Source: Adiantum capillus-veneris | Lineage: Eukaryota; Streptophyta; Polypodiopsida; Polypodiales; Pteridaceae | Assembly (NCBI GenBank): GCA_014529385.2 | Contig: CM043968.1 | Span: 26,795,013 to 26,859,012, forward strand | Direction of reading: 5' to 3' | Length of the DNA stretch: 64,000 bases | In this document: positions 32,086 to 43,100 of the stretch, one piece after another | Position numbering within the stretch: the first letter of the stretch is position 1 | How the letters are laid out: each line of letters opens with the position of its first letter | Notes under the pieces: generated by a model | What the model saw: only the letters and a program-made list of their open reading frames with translations | Told to the model about the DNA's origin: nothing | The model's database searches: none | Made by a program: the position numbers and the translations under genes

Positions 32086-32502
32086 TTTGTAGCGCCTTGG
32101 TGGGCCTTGTTAGCCAAAATTAAGCGAAAAGTGTTATCTCTGACTTCTACTCTTGCAATTATTTGAGAGCTCTAATCTGTAATTACATGTGTTATTGTGT
32201 ATGGGCATTGTGTTTGTTCAATGTTGTGTATGTACCATCATCCATAGCCGCGGCGCCACACATCCCAATCAAGTCATAATAAGGTCGAATGGTCTTTGAA
32301 TCGTGTTTTTTGTGGATATTAGAGTCAAAGGACTCTAGTACTGCTTGTATTCAAACACATAACGCTAAAAATAGCATTATTTGGGTGTTTTTTAAGCCTC
32401 CCATTCCGCGTTGTTCCCGTTCCGGACCTGTTCCCGTTCCCCCGTTCCGCAAGGAGGCCCGTCGCCGTTCTCGTTTCGCTTCTGGGTAACTATGATTGCC
32501 CT

Positions 32503-32640
32503 ACCTCCCCTTGGGCACGTATATTTGGGGCCGGGGGGTACCCACTTCCACACTCATAAACTCACACATCTGATCATTGTACGGGTCTTCTGCTAGTCAT
32601 GGGGTTTGGTCGCCCCCTCTTCCTACATCTAGCGTTTGTG

Positions 32641-32643
<3 letters not shown>
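32503..32643. other. no gene seen
   Basis: A short stretch between the hAT TSD and a CT tract; possibly the end of the Copia element that lies to the right, in minus orientation. Confidence 0.3.

Positions 32644-32697
<54 letters not shown>
32644..32697 (+). repeat. (CT)n microsatellite
   Basis: About 54 bp of uninterrupted CT dinucleotides. Confidence 0.95.
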
Positions 32698-32700
<3 letters not shown>

Positions 32701-34017
32701 GCCCGCGTGCACTCTCACAAGTCTCCCACTAGACATGCCAACCATGTAGCTTGCTTGCTGGCATTTGACGCTGCAACATACTTGGCCTCTGTAGTGGAAG
32801 AAGACGTACAATCCTGGAGAGATGACCTCCAAGAAATGGCTCCACTCGCAAATATGAATATGTAGCCAAATGTAGATCTCCTTTATAACAAACTTGGACA
32901 CCCCAAGTCAAGATTCTACCGCGACACAACAGAGATTCACTCTAAAACACTTCACAACTTTAAAATCACAATTCAATTTGGTTGACAGGGCATGGTGTAG
33001 TTCCGTGTCGAGAGAGATTGGCCCCAAAGACTGGCGCCCCTTTCAGTATTTCTTTTATATTAATCTTTGAGCAAAGTACAACTCCCGCAGGGTCCTCCTC
33101 TTAGACTCTGCGTCCAGATGCTTTGAAGAGTAAGGCCCTTAGGGCTCTTTTATTCTTACAAGGGATGCCCAAAAGCAGAGCCCCAAAAGCAGTTAAACTC
33201 AAAAGCAAAAGTTCCAAAAACAACTAGTCCTCAAAATTGGCAAAAGGCAGCCAGTGGAAATCACGGAATCCCGTACAGCTGCCACGTCAGCATGTCAACG
33301 TGAATTGCGGGCGTCTGTACAGTTGCTATTCATCTGCTAGTCAAGTAATTTCCGGGCAATCCATACAGTTTGCCACGTCATCAATCACCGCTGTGTGTGT
33401 TTGGGCAGTAGTGCCACATCATCAATTTGTGACACCTGTTGTCTTTGCAACTTGCATAATGTGCATCCGTGTAACCAACGATAGATGCATCATTATTACG
33501 GAAGTATAAACACTTGTTGTACCCTTCAAGTATCTTATTTTTTATTGCTATCGAATGCTTCTTGCTAAGATTAGCCATATATGGTTAACCACTCCCAGTG
33601 CAAATGGAATGTCTGGTCTCATAGCTACCATATCATACATGAGATTGCCTACAACCGAAGAATATGACACATTTGCCATTTCTTCTCTATTAGTATTTGA
33701 CTTGGGAGAATCTTGCTTCCTTAGTTTTCAAATATGATAGTAGTGGGGTATTCACTACCTTCCCTTCCTGCATATTCAAACGCTGCAAGACCTTGTGGAT
33801 ATAAGATTTTGGAGATAACTCAAGAATACCCTTTTTCCTGTTTCTCTTGATACACATACCAAGAAAATGATTTTCTTTCCCAAATCCTTCATAGCAAAGT
33901 TTTTGCTCAACATATGCTTCAATTTAGCACTTTTAAGATGAGAATGATCAGCGAACAGTCACTGAGCTTTTGTGTTTACAAGGAATAATCTTCTTGACTC
34001 CTTCTAAACCCTTGGGA
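32698..34017 (-). pseudogene. Copia RT/RNase H fragment, split by a solo LTR
   Basis: Minus strand. From 34000: KHMLSKNFAMKDLG, FLGMCIKRNRKKGILELSP, YIHKVLQRLNMQEGKVVNTP, then SSVVGNLMYDMVAMRPDI. These are the C-terminal RT and connection segments typical of Ty1/Copia (Tnt1-like). RNase H follows with VGYTDAHYASCKDNR (33440-33490). After the solo LTR 32885-33434 it continues RRSTFGYIFIFASGAISWRS and TEAKYVAASNA (32880-32720). Stops are present (for example in the first third of RNase H). Both ends are cut: on the right by the Gypsy LTR at 34018, on the left near the CT tract. Confidence 0.85.
32885..33434 (-). repeat. solo Gypsy LTR in the Copia fragment
   Basis: About 550 bp, (TGT)AACAAACTTGG to TTTGTGACA, with the first bases damaged (ATAACA). 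Flanks CCTTT (32880-32884) and CCTGT (33435-33439) are a 5-bp TSD with one mismatch, and the Copia codons join across it. The terminal stem ACTTGG-ACACC-CCAAGT is present. U3 has GCCACGTCAGC near 33283 and GCCACGTCATC near 33375. Confidence 0.85.
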
Positions 34018-34276
34018 TGTAACAAACTTGGGCACCCCAAGTCAAGAATTTGGCACGACACACACGAGAATCACTTAAAAATACTTCACACTTTAATCAC
34101 AGCAATTGAGTCGATATGGCCCGACGTAGTTCCGTGCCCAGAGAGATTGGCCCTCAAGACTGGCGCTTCTTTCTGTATTTATTTTTATATTAATGCTTGA
34201 GCAAAGTTACAATGCCTCTGCTCGAAAGCTCGTCAACAATCTGAGCTAGAGAGTGGCCCTGGGGTCTTATTTAAAG

Positions 34277-34598
34277 CATAGTTACCCGGAACGCGGAACG
34301 GGAACGGCGACGGGATCCCCCGCAGAACGGGGGAACGGTGAGGGGTCCGGACTGGGAACGGCGCGGAACGGGAGGCATAAAAACACCCAAATAATGCATT
34401 TTTAAGCTCTGTGTGATTGAATAATAGTAGTGTCAAAGTCCTTTTGACTCTAATACTCACAAAAAACTTGATTTGAAGACCATTCAACCTTACTATGGCC
34501 AACGTATGTCGTATAGGCTTGAGAGCTTGAGGGCGGAGGGACGCGGAGAGAGAGAGAAAGAAAGAAAGAAAGAAAGCTTTATTAAAGGCCGAACTCGA

Positions 34599-34689
<91 letters not shown>

Positions 34690-35090
34690 TTAAAAGTGGG
34701 AGACTCGACTCTCGAGAGAGCTTGAGAGAGGGGGGGAGAGGGAGAGAGCCTTGCCGACTCTAGAGTCTAGAGTCTACACTAACAAGGCTAGAGCTTGAGA
34801 GTCAAGACTCGAGACTCGAGAGGGTAGAGCTTGAGCTTTCACCCTTGAGAGCTTGTGTGCACTGTGAAGGTAAGGGGTGGAGGGAAGGGCATTTAAGAAG
34901 GGGGAGCCTCACAAGATAAAGCTCAAAAATCTGAAAATCTGCCATTCCCAGCCGTTCCGGACCGTTCTGGGCTGGCCGTTCCGGTACCAAAAACCCCTGC
35001 GGAACGTCTGGCCGTTCTGGGCCGTGAAAACCCTCCGGAACGCCATTCCGACGTTCCCAACCCATAGGGAGGCGTTCCCTGGTAACTCTG
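34277..35090. mobile_element. 814-bp non-autonomous hAT family 1 element, TSD ATTTAAAG
   Basis: Ends CATAGTTACCCGGAACG and CGTTCCCTGGTAACTCTG form the same TIR as the hAT at 21338. It is flanked by a perfect 8-bp TSD ATTTAAAG (34269-34276 and 35091-35098). The interior has GGAACG-rich subterminal blocks, an 83-bp GA tract (34604-34686) and CTTGAGAG units, but no transposase. Confidence 0.92.
34604..34686 (+). repeat. (GA)n microsatellite
   Basis: About 83 bp of uninterrupted GA inside the non-autonomous hAT element. Confidence 0.95.
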
Positions 35091-36031
35091 ATTTAAAGGC
35101 CCTGAGGGCTCTTAAAAGCTGTTACATGAAAAGCTTCAACTCAAAAGCACTTGGCTCCCCAAAAGCTAGAGGCTAGGACTGCCAACGCTAAAAGCGAAAA
35201 TCCGTACAGCCCGTTAAACGCGGATGTCTGTACAATCTGCCACATCAGCCAGTCAGCGCGTTTTTCGGTCGTCCGTACAGCCTGCCACATTAGCGTGTTA
35301 GCGCGTATTGCGACGTCCGTACAGCCTGCCCACCTTCCTTTTTAATTTCCTAGTGTCCCTATGGGCCCTGTCGGCAAGTGCCCATAAGTTGGAACAACTT
35401 ATCTTGTCATTAGGTCATGCCAGGTCATAATTTTGTGACATAACCCCCTCTTGAAAGAATTGTAACCGCCTTGGATTACGCTTGCAAAAATATACATAAG
35501 CCATAAACCAATTCAGTAGACACTGACTCTTAAGTGCTGACGCACTACACGACGCAAATCTAGCACTTGTACAAAGACGACTCAATCAATGCACATACAT
35601 ATCATATCCAAATCAAATCACATAAAGTTCCATCCAAATCTAAGACCATGATTCCTGGCAACGTATTTAGCAATCGCATCTAGATCCACAACGGACCGCA
35701 CTGATGTCGGATTAACTAATTTTTATTGCGATGATTATGTCTATAATGTCAAGACTGAAATGCTGCAGTCATTTCGCCTTCTAATCTTGCACTCAAACAA
35801 AATCACATGAGAGAGTACACATCCAATTTCGGGAATTCCCATTTCCAATTTCTTTATTCATAAAGTCATACAACAGAATATAGTTAGCACATCAGTATTC
35901 CTGAAATCCAAAGGAAAATTAGTGACTTTATTCCATCTAGGTAATCTTTGACAAATGAGCGGAGTAACTTCCCTCTCATGCAGTCCTGTCTGCACCAGAT
36001 TCAACCTTGCTGATCTATGGGATCTTCGTAG

Positions 36032-36899
36032 CTAAACCGAAGTTTCAAGGAAAAGTTCCAATATCTGAGGAGTATTTGCTAGGTCCTCCTCCTCCATCCA
36101 CTTCGCATCCACTGTCGGATAGTTCTTGAATTTCACTAAGAACCGCCGAATCACTTTACCTTTCACTTTCCTTTCTTTGTGAGCCAGTATCTGTTCTGGA
36201 ACGAGCATCTCGTCGCTCTCTTCCACAATGTTCCAATTTAGGTTGCTCATCAGGTTCCCTGTCAACTAGCACCTTACCCTTAAAAGGTTTCAAGAGACTC
36301 ACATGAAAAGCATTGTGAATCTTCCAAGTGTGTGGCAACTCGAGTTTGAAGGATATATCATTTATCTTTTCTTGAATCTGGAAAGGGCCATAATACCTCA
36401 TGCTGAGCTTTGGAAAAAGCCGTTCCGTTCTCTTTCGTTTCCTTAGGGCCTTCTTATGCCGTGCTTGAGACTTGTCTAGAGTCTCGTGAACCTTGGCAAA
36501 AGCAATGTCCAAATCCATCGTGTACTGATCCGCTTCAAAAATTTGTCTATGGTGCTTAGAATTGGAGGAACCTTCTTAGCACCTTCGATTACCTCAAATG
36601 GCGCCTTCCCCGTCGAAGAGTGAACCGTGTTGTTGTAGGCAAATTCCACCAAAGGCAAGTACTTTTCCCATTGAGTCTTTTGATTCAAAATGTAAGACTT
36701 CAATAAATCCAAAACCATTGAATTGGCTATCTTAGATCGCGGATCTGTTTGTGGGTGGAATGAGGATGAAAACTGCAGCTGCGCGCCAATGTTCTCCCAG
36801 ATTGCCCTCCAAACAAACTCATGAATTGGGGATCTGTGTCCGAGACTATCGACTCAGGCATACCATGTAACCGAAAAATTTGTGAAATCAACAGTCTCG
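36032..36899 (-). pseudogene. integrase C-terminal part and chromodomain (broken)
   Basis: Minus strand. From 36718: VLDLLKSYILNQKTQWEKYL and VEFAYNNTVHSSTGKAPFEV (end of the integrase core), then [20 protein letters not shown] near 36400. The chromodomain follows at about 36190-36070 ([20 protein letters not shown]). It has a frameshift near 36250. The D,D segments are missing because the element is cut at 36899. Confidence 0.82.
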
Positions 36900-37341
36900 C
36901 TGGCACAAAAATACAGAAGCGTAAACTGACTTTTAAATTGCAACTCGTATACTCAAGAGAATTTGGAGAGAGAGAGAGAGAAAACTTGACACATCATTGG
37001 GGACTAGAAGATGGGCTGGACCCCCCCCCCCCCCAAACAGAATATCTTTATTGCTAAGGGACAAGCGCAGGAAGGGGGCACACACCCGTTCTCTTTTCTT
37101 TCTTCTTCTTGGTTTTCTTCTGATTGAGGGAGTAGAAGAACTACTCTCCTACTCTACTGAGAGGATTTTCCCTCTTCTGTGAGATTTTTGGAAGCTCTCG
37201 TAAACGAGTCTACCTTCCACAAAACTCCTCGGAAGCTCTCCAAAAATGAGTCATCTTCCGCTAACTGTGTCCCTTCGTGTATAGTCAATCCTGCAATAAA
37301 CCCAAGGGAGAACCACGCAAAACCCACACACACATGCTTGT
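36900..37341. other. no gene seen
   Basis: Between two elements. It contains a C-run (37020-37034), a TTCTTCTT-rich stretch and two related segments with GGAAGCTCTC (about 37189 and 37230). No coding signal. Confidence 0.45.
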
Positions 37342-37796
37342 TGTCACAACCTCATGACGTGGCACGACCCAGTGGTACCAAGTAAAAGGTTTTCACCTTA
37401 TAAGTTGTTCCAACTTATGGACATTGGTCGAGGCGGGGCCTGGGGACATATAGCCCATAAAAACAGAGCGCAACCCAGCAGTGCAGACGCCCGGATCTCA
37501 CATTGACTGGCTGACATGGCACTGTACGGAACCTCTGCGTTTTACGTTGAATGTACGGACAGCCGCAAGCGGCAAAACGCGCTGGCTGCTGACGTGGTTT
37601 GATTGTACAGAATTCCGCGATTTCCGCTCTCTGTTTTTAGCGCTGGCAGCTTTTGGAACAGTTTGCTTTTGGGGCTCTGCTTTTAGCAACCCTTGTAAAC
37701 TCTTTATAAGTGGCATTAGGGGCTCACTCCTCAGAGCATTTGCGGGTTCGATTGTACTTAGCACAAAGATTAATATTAAAATAAATACCGAAAGGG
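37342..37796 (+). repeat. 5' LTR, left part (U3)
   Basis: Starts TGTCACAACC. U3 has CTGACATGGCACTGTACGGA (37511-37530) and GCTGACGTGG (37588-37597). It is cut at AAATACCGAAAGGG (37783-37796), which recurs at 44577-44590 on the other side of the LINE. Confidence 0.85.
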
Positions 37797-38210
37797 AAAG
37801 AAGTTTTGTGAAAGGGCTTCCTGTGCTCGCTACTGCTGCCCCCCTCGCTGCGCCATCGCTCCCCCCCCCCCCCCCCCCCCCCCACCCCTCCCCCCCTAGC
37901 ATTGCCCGCTGCCTTCCCCCCCCCCCCCGCTGTCCCCAGCCCCGCTGCCTCTTGCCCCGAGCTACCTCCTGCCCTGCGCTGTCCGCCTGCCTGCCGCTGT
38001 TGCCCCCGCCATTCCCACACGCTGCTGCCGCGCTATCGCTTTAGCCCCCCCCCCCCCCCCCCCGTTGCCCGCTGTGGTTTTTTCTTCGCCTAGTGAGCTA
38101 CCTGTAATTCGGGCCCTCCAGCACTGCGTCAGTCATTGGGGCAGTGTTTTGTGCGCCTCATTGCAGCATCTTCCCGTTGCCTTCTTCTCACGCCACAGCA
38201 GTAGACACAG

Positions 38211-40113
38211 ATGGAGGCTCCAGCTTTGCCACAGAGGGACTCGTCAGAAGCCCCCTCGCCGGACCCCGCCGAGTCCACCATTCGACTTGCTCTCTCTCGC
38301 CGATAGAGCAAGCGAGCCTTGCCGCAGAGGTAGAGCGATTGCAGGCGACTTCGGTCATCTGCAAGATTCTCGGCACCCGACCTAGCAGAGGAGAGCTGCG
38401 AACTTCTCCAGGCCCGCCTTCTCGCAGAGGTGGGCAAGATCTTGGATGTCCAGATTCTCGGACTGCGTTACTATCATATCGAGTTTGAGACCTCCGAGAT
38501 GGCGTCCAAGGTCATAGCTATGAGTCCACTCGCCATCCGAGCATCACGCGCCCACTTTCGACAGTGGCGACATGGTTTTGACCCGGCTTCGGATGTTCTA
38601 GTAGAGGAGGCAGACATCCCCATCTCAGTCTGCTTTCCGGGTTTATGGAGGGAGTACTTACCACTTCTCTCTAGGATTGGCTCCGCCATTGGGACTGTCC
38701 TGGAGACACCTCGTACGGCAGTATCAGTAGCTGCCAAGGCGGCAGGCATCCCCTCAGTTCGAGTTTTGGTCAGAGATACCCACACGCTCCCGAAGGTTAT
38801 CCTTCTGCCTCGGGTGAGTGGGGGTTGGTTTAGATAGAGTGTGGAGTACTCGGGCCTCCCGAACCAGTGCTTCATTTGCCGACAGATGGGCCATCTAGCG
38901 AAGGCCTGTCCACGGAGGAGGCCGCGACCTGCACCACAGCCTTAGCCCCAGCCTGCCAAGGCTGGCCCGCAGCCACAGCCAGCGGCACAACGCACGGATG
39001 CAGAGCCACCCTCCGAGCCTGGGGCTCCAGCGGAGGAGGGGTGGCAGCAGGCCTGTGGCCGACGACGCCAGGGGCCACAACGTCAGCCTGGCACTCAGAG
39101 TGGCCCTCAGGTGCCTACTCAGCAGCTGTGGGTGCCCACGGGGAACTGCTTTGGTCCTCTTGAGCAGGAGGAGATCCTTGCGCCAGCCCTCACCTCGGCT
39201 TCACCCTCGACAGCCGCTCCCCCCCCCCCCCCCGAGTTCCCCCCCTCTTCCTCTCCCTCCCCGCCTTCTGCTCGCGTTGCCTCTCCACCTCGCCCCTCTA
39301 CCTTTGTCGCCCCATCCCGCCCCTCTTCTCCTCCGCTCCCCCCAGCTCCTTCTCCCCCCCCTCTTGCTCCAGTTTCACTATCGGCTCAGGAGACCGGTCC
39401 ATCTCCGGCGGCTAGGAGATCTCTTGGCAGCGCCTTTGCCACTAGTTGCCTAGCGAGAGAGGGTCAGCCCTTCATGCGGCCCCCTTTGCAGATTCAGACA
39501 TCCTCCCTTGCAGCTATCCCTCGCGGGCTGATGAGCATTGACATCCGACGCCGCTGGGACTTCTTCGACTACGGGTTCACTCGTTTTCTCGGCGATTCCG
39601 TAGTAGACCATGAAGCAACCTGCTTCAGGGTCCATGTTTTGTTCCTCGCCGCTAGGGGGACAGAGGCCTTGGACTCAGTAGTTGGTTTCTCCTTCCCCCT
39701 CTGTGGTAGGGCCGAGACAGAGTGGTCCCTCGCCTCAGTGGTGGGATGGTTGCATACACAGGTCTTAGAGTTCTCTCACCACATGGGAGAACTTGGAGTT
39801 ACAGATTTGCTGCAGACTTTGTGGCCATTGGCCAAGTTTGCGGTGACACCCCCAGACTAAGATGTAGGCACAATGTGGTGTACTTCTTGCTGATACGCAG
39901 TGTTTGCCTTGCTATGTATACATTCATGAGGACTCCTGGACAGAGGAGGTTGCTTTACGCACGGCTCGCTCTGCTTGGGCTTGGGCTAGGCACTCACTGC
40001 AGTCACGCCTATCTAGAGGACGCTCGGATGCGGATTACTCCCCATCCAAGCGTGCCTCGAAGATAGCCCGTCTTGCTGTTGCGGCAGCATCTGTTCTCTC
40101 TCGCTCCCCATGA
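38211..40113 (+). pseudogene. LINE ORF1 (DUF4283-like, CCHC, Pro-rich)
   Basis: Begins MEAPALPQRDSSEAPSPDPA at 38211. A DUF4283-like RNA-binding region covers 38430-38820 (ILGLRYYHIEFETSEMASKV; ADIPISVCFPGLWREYLP), followed by the knuckle CFICRQMGHLAKACPRR near 38870-38920. A strongly proline/serine-rich stretch (39190-39400) comes next, and the last frame ends SVLSRSP with TGA at 40111-40113. A TAG occurs at about 38304 and the frame changes several times. ORF1 proteins coat LINE RNA. The stop overlaps the ORF2 start as ATGA. Confidence 0.78.
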
Positions 40114-43100
40114 GGATCGTCTCATGGAACGTGAAGGGACTAGGTGGGCCCCAATTTCAGCGACAGTGGGGCCGATTGCGTCCGGAGCTTCAGCGCTGCC
40201 TTGTGGGAGGAGAGATTGATCTCCTTATGCTTCAGGAGCACCATCTGTGTGAGAGCCGCATTCGGCGATGTGGTCAAATTTTGCGTGGACGATATGATAC
40301 CTTTTAGTCAGCTGCTTTTGGACCTAGAGGCATCCAGGGTGGGGTATGTATGACTATTGCGGACTCATTGCAGCAAGCCATTGTGGGCAGAGGGATTATT
40401 GTGTAAGGCAGGGCTCAGTGGATTACTATGCAGGTTCAAGGTGGCCTTGTGGGCTTCCTGAACATCTACGCGCCCAATGTGGCGAGTGCTCGTGCAGAGT
40501 TTTGGTCACAGATTGTTGAGTCTTTGCCGCAGGCCGATCATTGGTGTATAGGAGGGGACTTCAACATGTTGGAGGACCCTTCTGACAGGATTGGTGGCAG
40601 CCATGCTACTGTGCATGGAGTCGAGTTGGCAACTTGGGAGAGGTTGTGTATGACTTTGAGGGTCTCGGATACATGGCAGCACTCTGATTTTGTGAGGCCC
40701 CAGAGTGGGAGGAGTGAATCTATCGCGCATAGATCGCTTCTACACTAGTGACCACTTCAGTGACTTGGGGGGATCAGTGGGCATCCTGGCAGGGACATCC
40801 TTCTCGGACCATGCACTAGTGATCCTCACGGTGGAAGACAGGCAGAGGAGTGGGAGCACGATGCTTCGCATCCCAGAGAGGGTCTTGTTGGACTCAGCAC
40901 TCAGAGAGAGGGTAGAGGCTCTCTGGACAGAGGGCGTGGACAGCCAGGTCTCACCTGTAGACAGAGTGGCCTCAGGCCTAGCTCAGCTTAGCCACTTTTT
41001 TCTTCAGGAGTCTCTGGCTCGCCGGGCTGCAGCGAGAGAGGCGGAGCAGCGCCTCAGACGAGGCATTGCTTCACTACAGAGGATGCAGGAGCAGCATCCA
41101 GATAGTCCATGGTTGGAGGAGCAGTTACAGCAGGCTCGACAGGAGCTTGCTAGCACAGAGGAGAGGCGTCATGAGTTTGCCTTTCACTGACAAGCATCTT
41201 AGTGGACTCAGGTCGGTGACAGAGTGACTGGTGCTTTTCTTGAGACAGTGGGACCTCGGCACTTGCATGCCAAGGTCATTCAGTTGAGGAGGCCCGATGG
41301 GTCAGTTGCTTGTGAGCCTGAGGATATGCGTGCAGTTGCTACTGACTTTTACCGTGAGTTACTGTCAGTTGAGCCTCAGTCAGAGCGGCAGGATGCATGC
41401 AGGGAGCAGGTTTGGGCACCGATGCCATGTCTTTGTGACAGAGGAGATGCGCCAGAGGCTAGAGATGCCATTGCAGCTTGAGGAGCTGCACACGGCTCTT
41501 ATGGCCCTCCCTCGTGGTAGGTGTCCAGGTGAGGATGGGTTGACTCCCAGCTTTTTCTTGGAGTACTAGGACTTGCTTGGCCCAGATCTTTGTAGCGCTT
41601 TTCAGTACATTTTGCACACAGGAGTGATGCCTGACAACATGAGTGAGGGCCTGATCTACCTCATTCCCAAGGAGGGTGGCTCCTTGGATGAGATTCGACA
41701 GTGGCGCCCCATCACCATCCTCAACTCAGCCTACAAAATTCTTGCCAAGGCTCTGAGTTTGAGGATTCAGCCACTTTTAGAGAGCCTTATACATAGGACT
41801 CAGACAGGTTTTGTCAAGGAACGCAGTATCCTTGACAACATCTTTACTTTCTGGGAGGCTTTTGCCCTGGTACGGCTCCGTGGTGAGGACCTTGTGATTC
41901 TTCTTCTCGATTTTGAGAAGGCATACGACCGAGTTGACTGGGACTTTCTAGAGGGCACTCTTCGCAAGATGGGCTTCTCAGATGCTTGGATCAGAGGGGT
42001 GTCAGCTTTGTATAGACAGGCTCACAATCAAGTGCTTTTGGCAGGAGGGAGAGGTGAGCGCTTCATGCTCACACACTCGGTCAGACAGGGTTGTCCTCTT
42101 GCCCCCTTTCTCTTTCTGTTCTATGCGGAGGCAATGAGCAGATTTTTGGTGTCACAGCAGGTTGGTCTTCGGGGCTTAGCACTCCCTATTCGGGGAGATG
42201 AGCCACTGGACGTTGAGTTTGCCGATGACTCAGCCTTGTACTTAGATGGCCAGGAGGCCAATCTTCACAGATGTGAGCAGGCTTTGGAGACCTTCTGTTG
42301 TGCATCGGGCGCACTGATCAACTGGAGAAAGACAGTGGCTTTCTCGATTGGTAGTGCTCCTGTGCCAGATTGGATGCCAGGAGAGGGTTTCAGGTGGATT
42401 CCCCCAAGGACTGCAGCTCGGTACTTGGGTTGTCAAGTTGGTTTGGACTTGTCTCCCGAGCAGCAGATTGCTCCTCTTCTCCTGTCCATCAGGAGAAAGC
42501 TGTTACATTGGAGCTCAGCACGACTTTCGCTGGCTGGTAGAGTAGTAGTTGCCAACTAGGTGCTGTTGCCGACTATGTGGTACATCACTTCCTGCTAGAT
42601 CTTCTCGAGTTCTTGTATCAGCCAGGTAGAGAGGCTGATCAGGAACTTTCTTTGGTCAGGATGTGACACTCAGATGGCTCGAGCTAAGGTGGCTTGGTCG
42701 GTCATCACGCTTCCTTGTTCTCAGGGAGGGCTTGGGATCATTGATCCAGCATAGTAGAGTAGAGCCCTTCTTGGGAAGTTCATAGTCAGAGGACTTCTTC
42801 CAGGTGAGGAGCCCTAGAAGGAGTTCTTGTTGCAGAAGCTTCGTGCCAGGGTGCCTCAGTCAAGAGGCCCTTGGCAACCTTCGACCAGATGGATCTTTAC
42901 AGAGATGCGCCTAGTTGGTTTGAGCAGGAGACTGGAGGACCGCTTCGCTGTGAGTTTGCTTCGTTCTTGGGAGCTCTTACGGCGTGGCCTGGAGCAGTGA
43001 CAACCGATGTGCACGGAGGAGCGCCTACGGCAGCCCCTCGTCTGGAACCCCATGGTTAGCACTCAGAGAGGCCACTTGGTTGGTAGTCGGCCTCATGTTT

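Larger units (their letters stand above)
21338..32494 (+). mobile_element. hAT transposon (family 1) split by a Gypsy element, TSD ATTGCCCT
   Basis: The left end CAGAGTTACCGGGGAATGG (21338) and the right end ...TTCTGGGTAACTATG (32494) form a terminal inverted repeat CA(G/T)AGTTACC. Both are flanked by a perfect 8-bp TSD, ATTGCCCT (21330-21337 and 32495-32502), the length expected for hAT. Both subterminal regions are rich in GGAACG/CGTTCC. A full-length Gypsy element occupies 21543-29125, so the transposon itself is about 3.6 kb: 205 bp on the left and 29131-32494 on the right. The right part carries a decayed DUF659-type transposase gene. Confidence 0.93.
34018..35440 (-). repeat. 3' LTR with nested non-autonomous hAT element
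   Basis: TGTAACAAACTTGGGC to TTTTGTGACA. The terminal stem is ACTTGGG-CAC-CCCAAGT (34026-34042), a compensated variant of ACTTGGA/TCCAAGT in the sister copies. Repeated TGTACAG/CCGTACAG and GCCACATCAGC motifs lie at 35200-35330. Confidence 0.85.
34018..36899 (-). mobile_element. truncated Gypsy element (3' LTR, 3' module, end of pol)
   Basis: The 3' LTR spans 34018-35440 including a nested hAT relative (about 0.6 kb without it). Then come a polypurine-tract complement TAACCCCCTCTT (35441-35452), the conserved non-coding module, and pol sequence that stops abruptly at about 36899 inside integrase (after the codons matching ...LARLL). The 5' half, PBS and 5' LTR are missing. Confidence 0.85.

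Noticed and set aside
32599-32865. Frame with a long Leu-Ser repeat
   Set aside because: It is translation of a CT microsatellite running into Copia sequence that is coding on the other strand.
37498-38093. Gly- and Pro-rich frames near the LINE 5' end
   Set aside because: They translate C-runs; no conserved motif and no start context.
39111-39453. Proline-rich frame as a separate cell-wall-type (extensin) protein
   Set aside because: It lies in order between the zinc knuckle of LINE ORF1 and ORF2, so it is the low-complexity part of ORF1.
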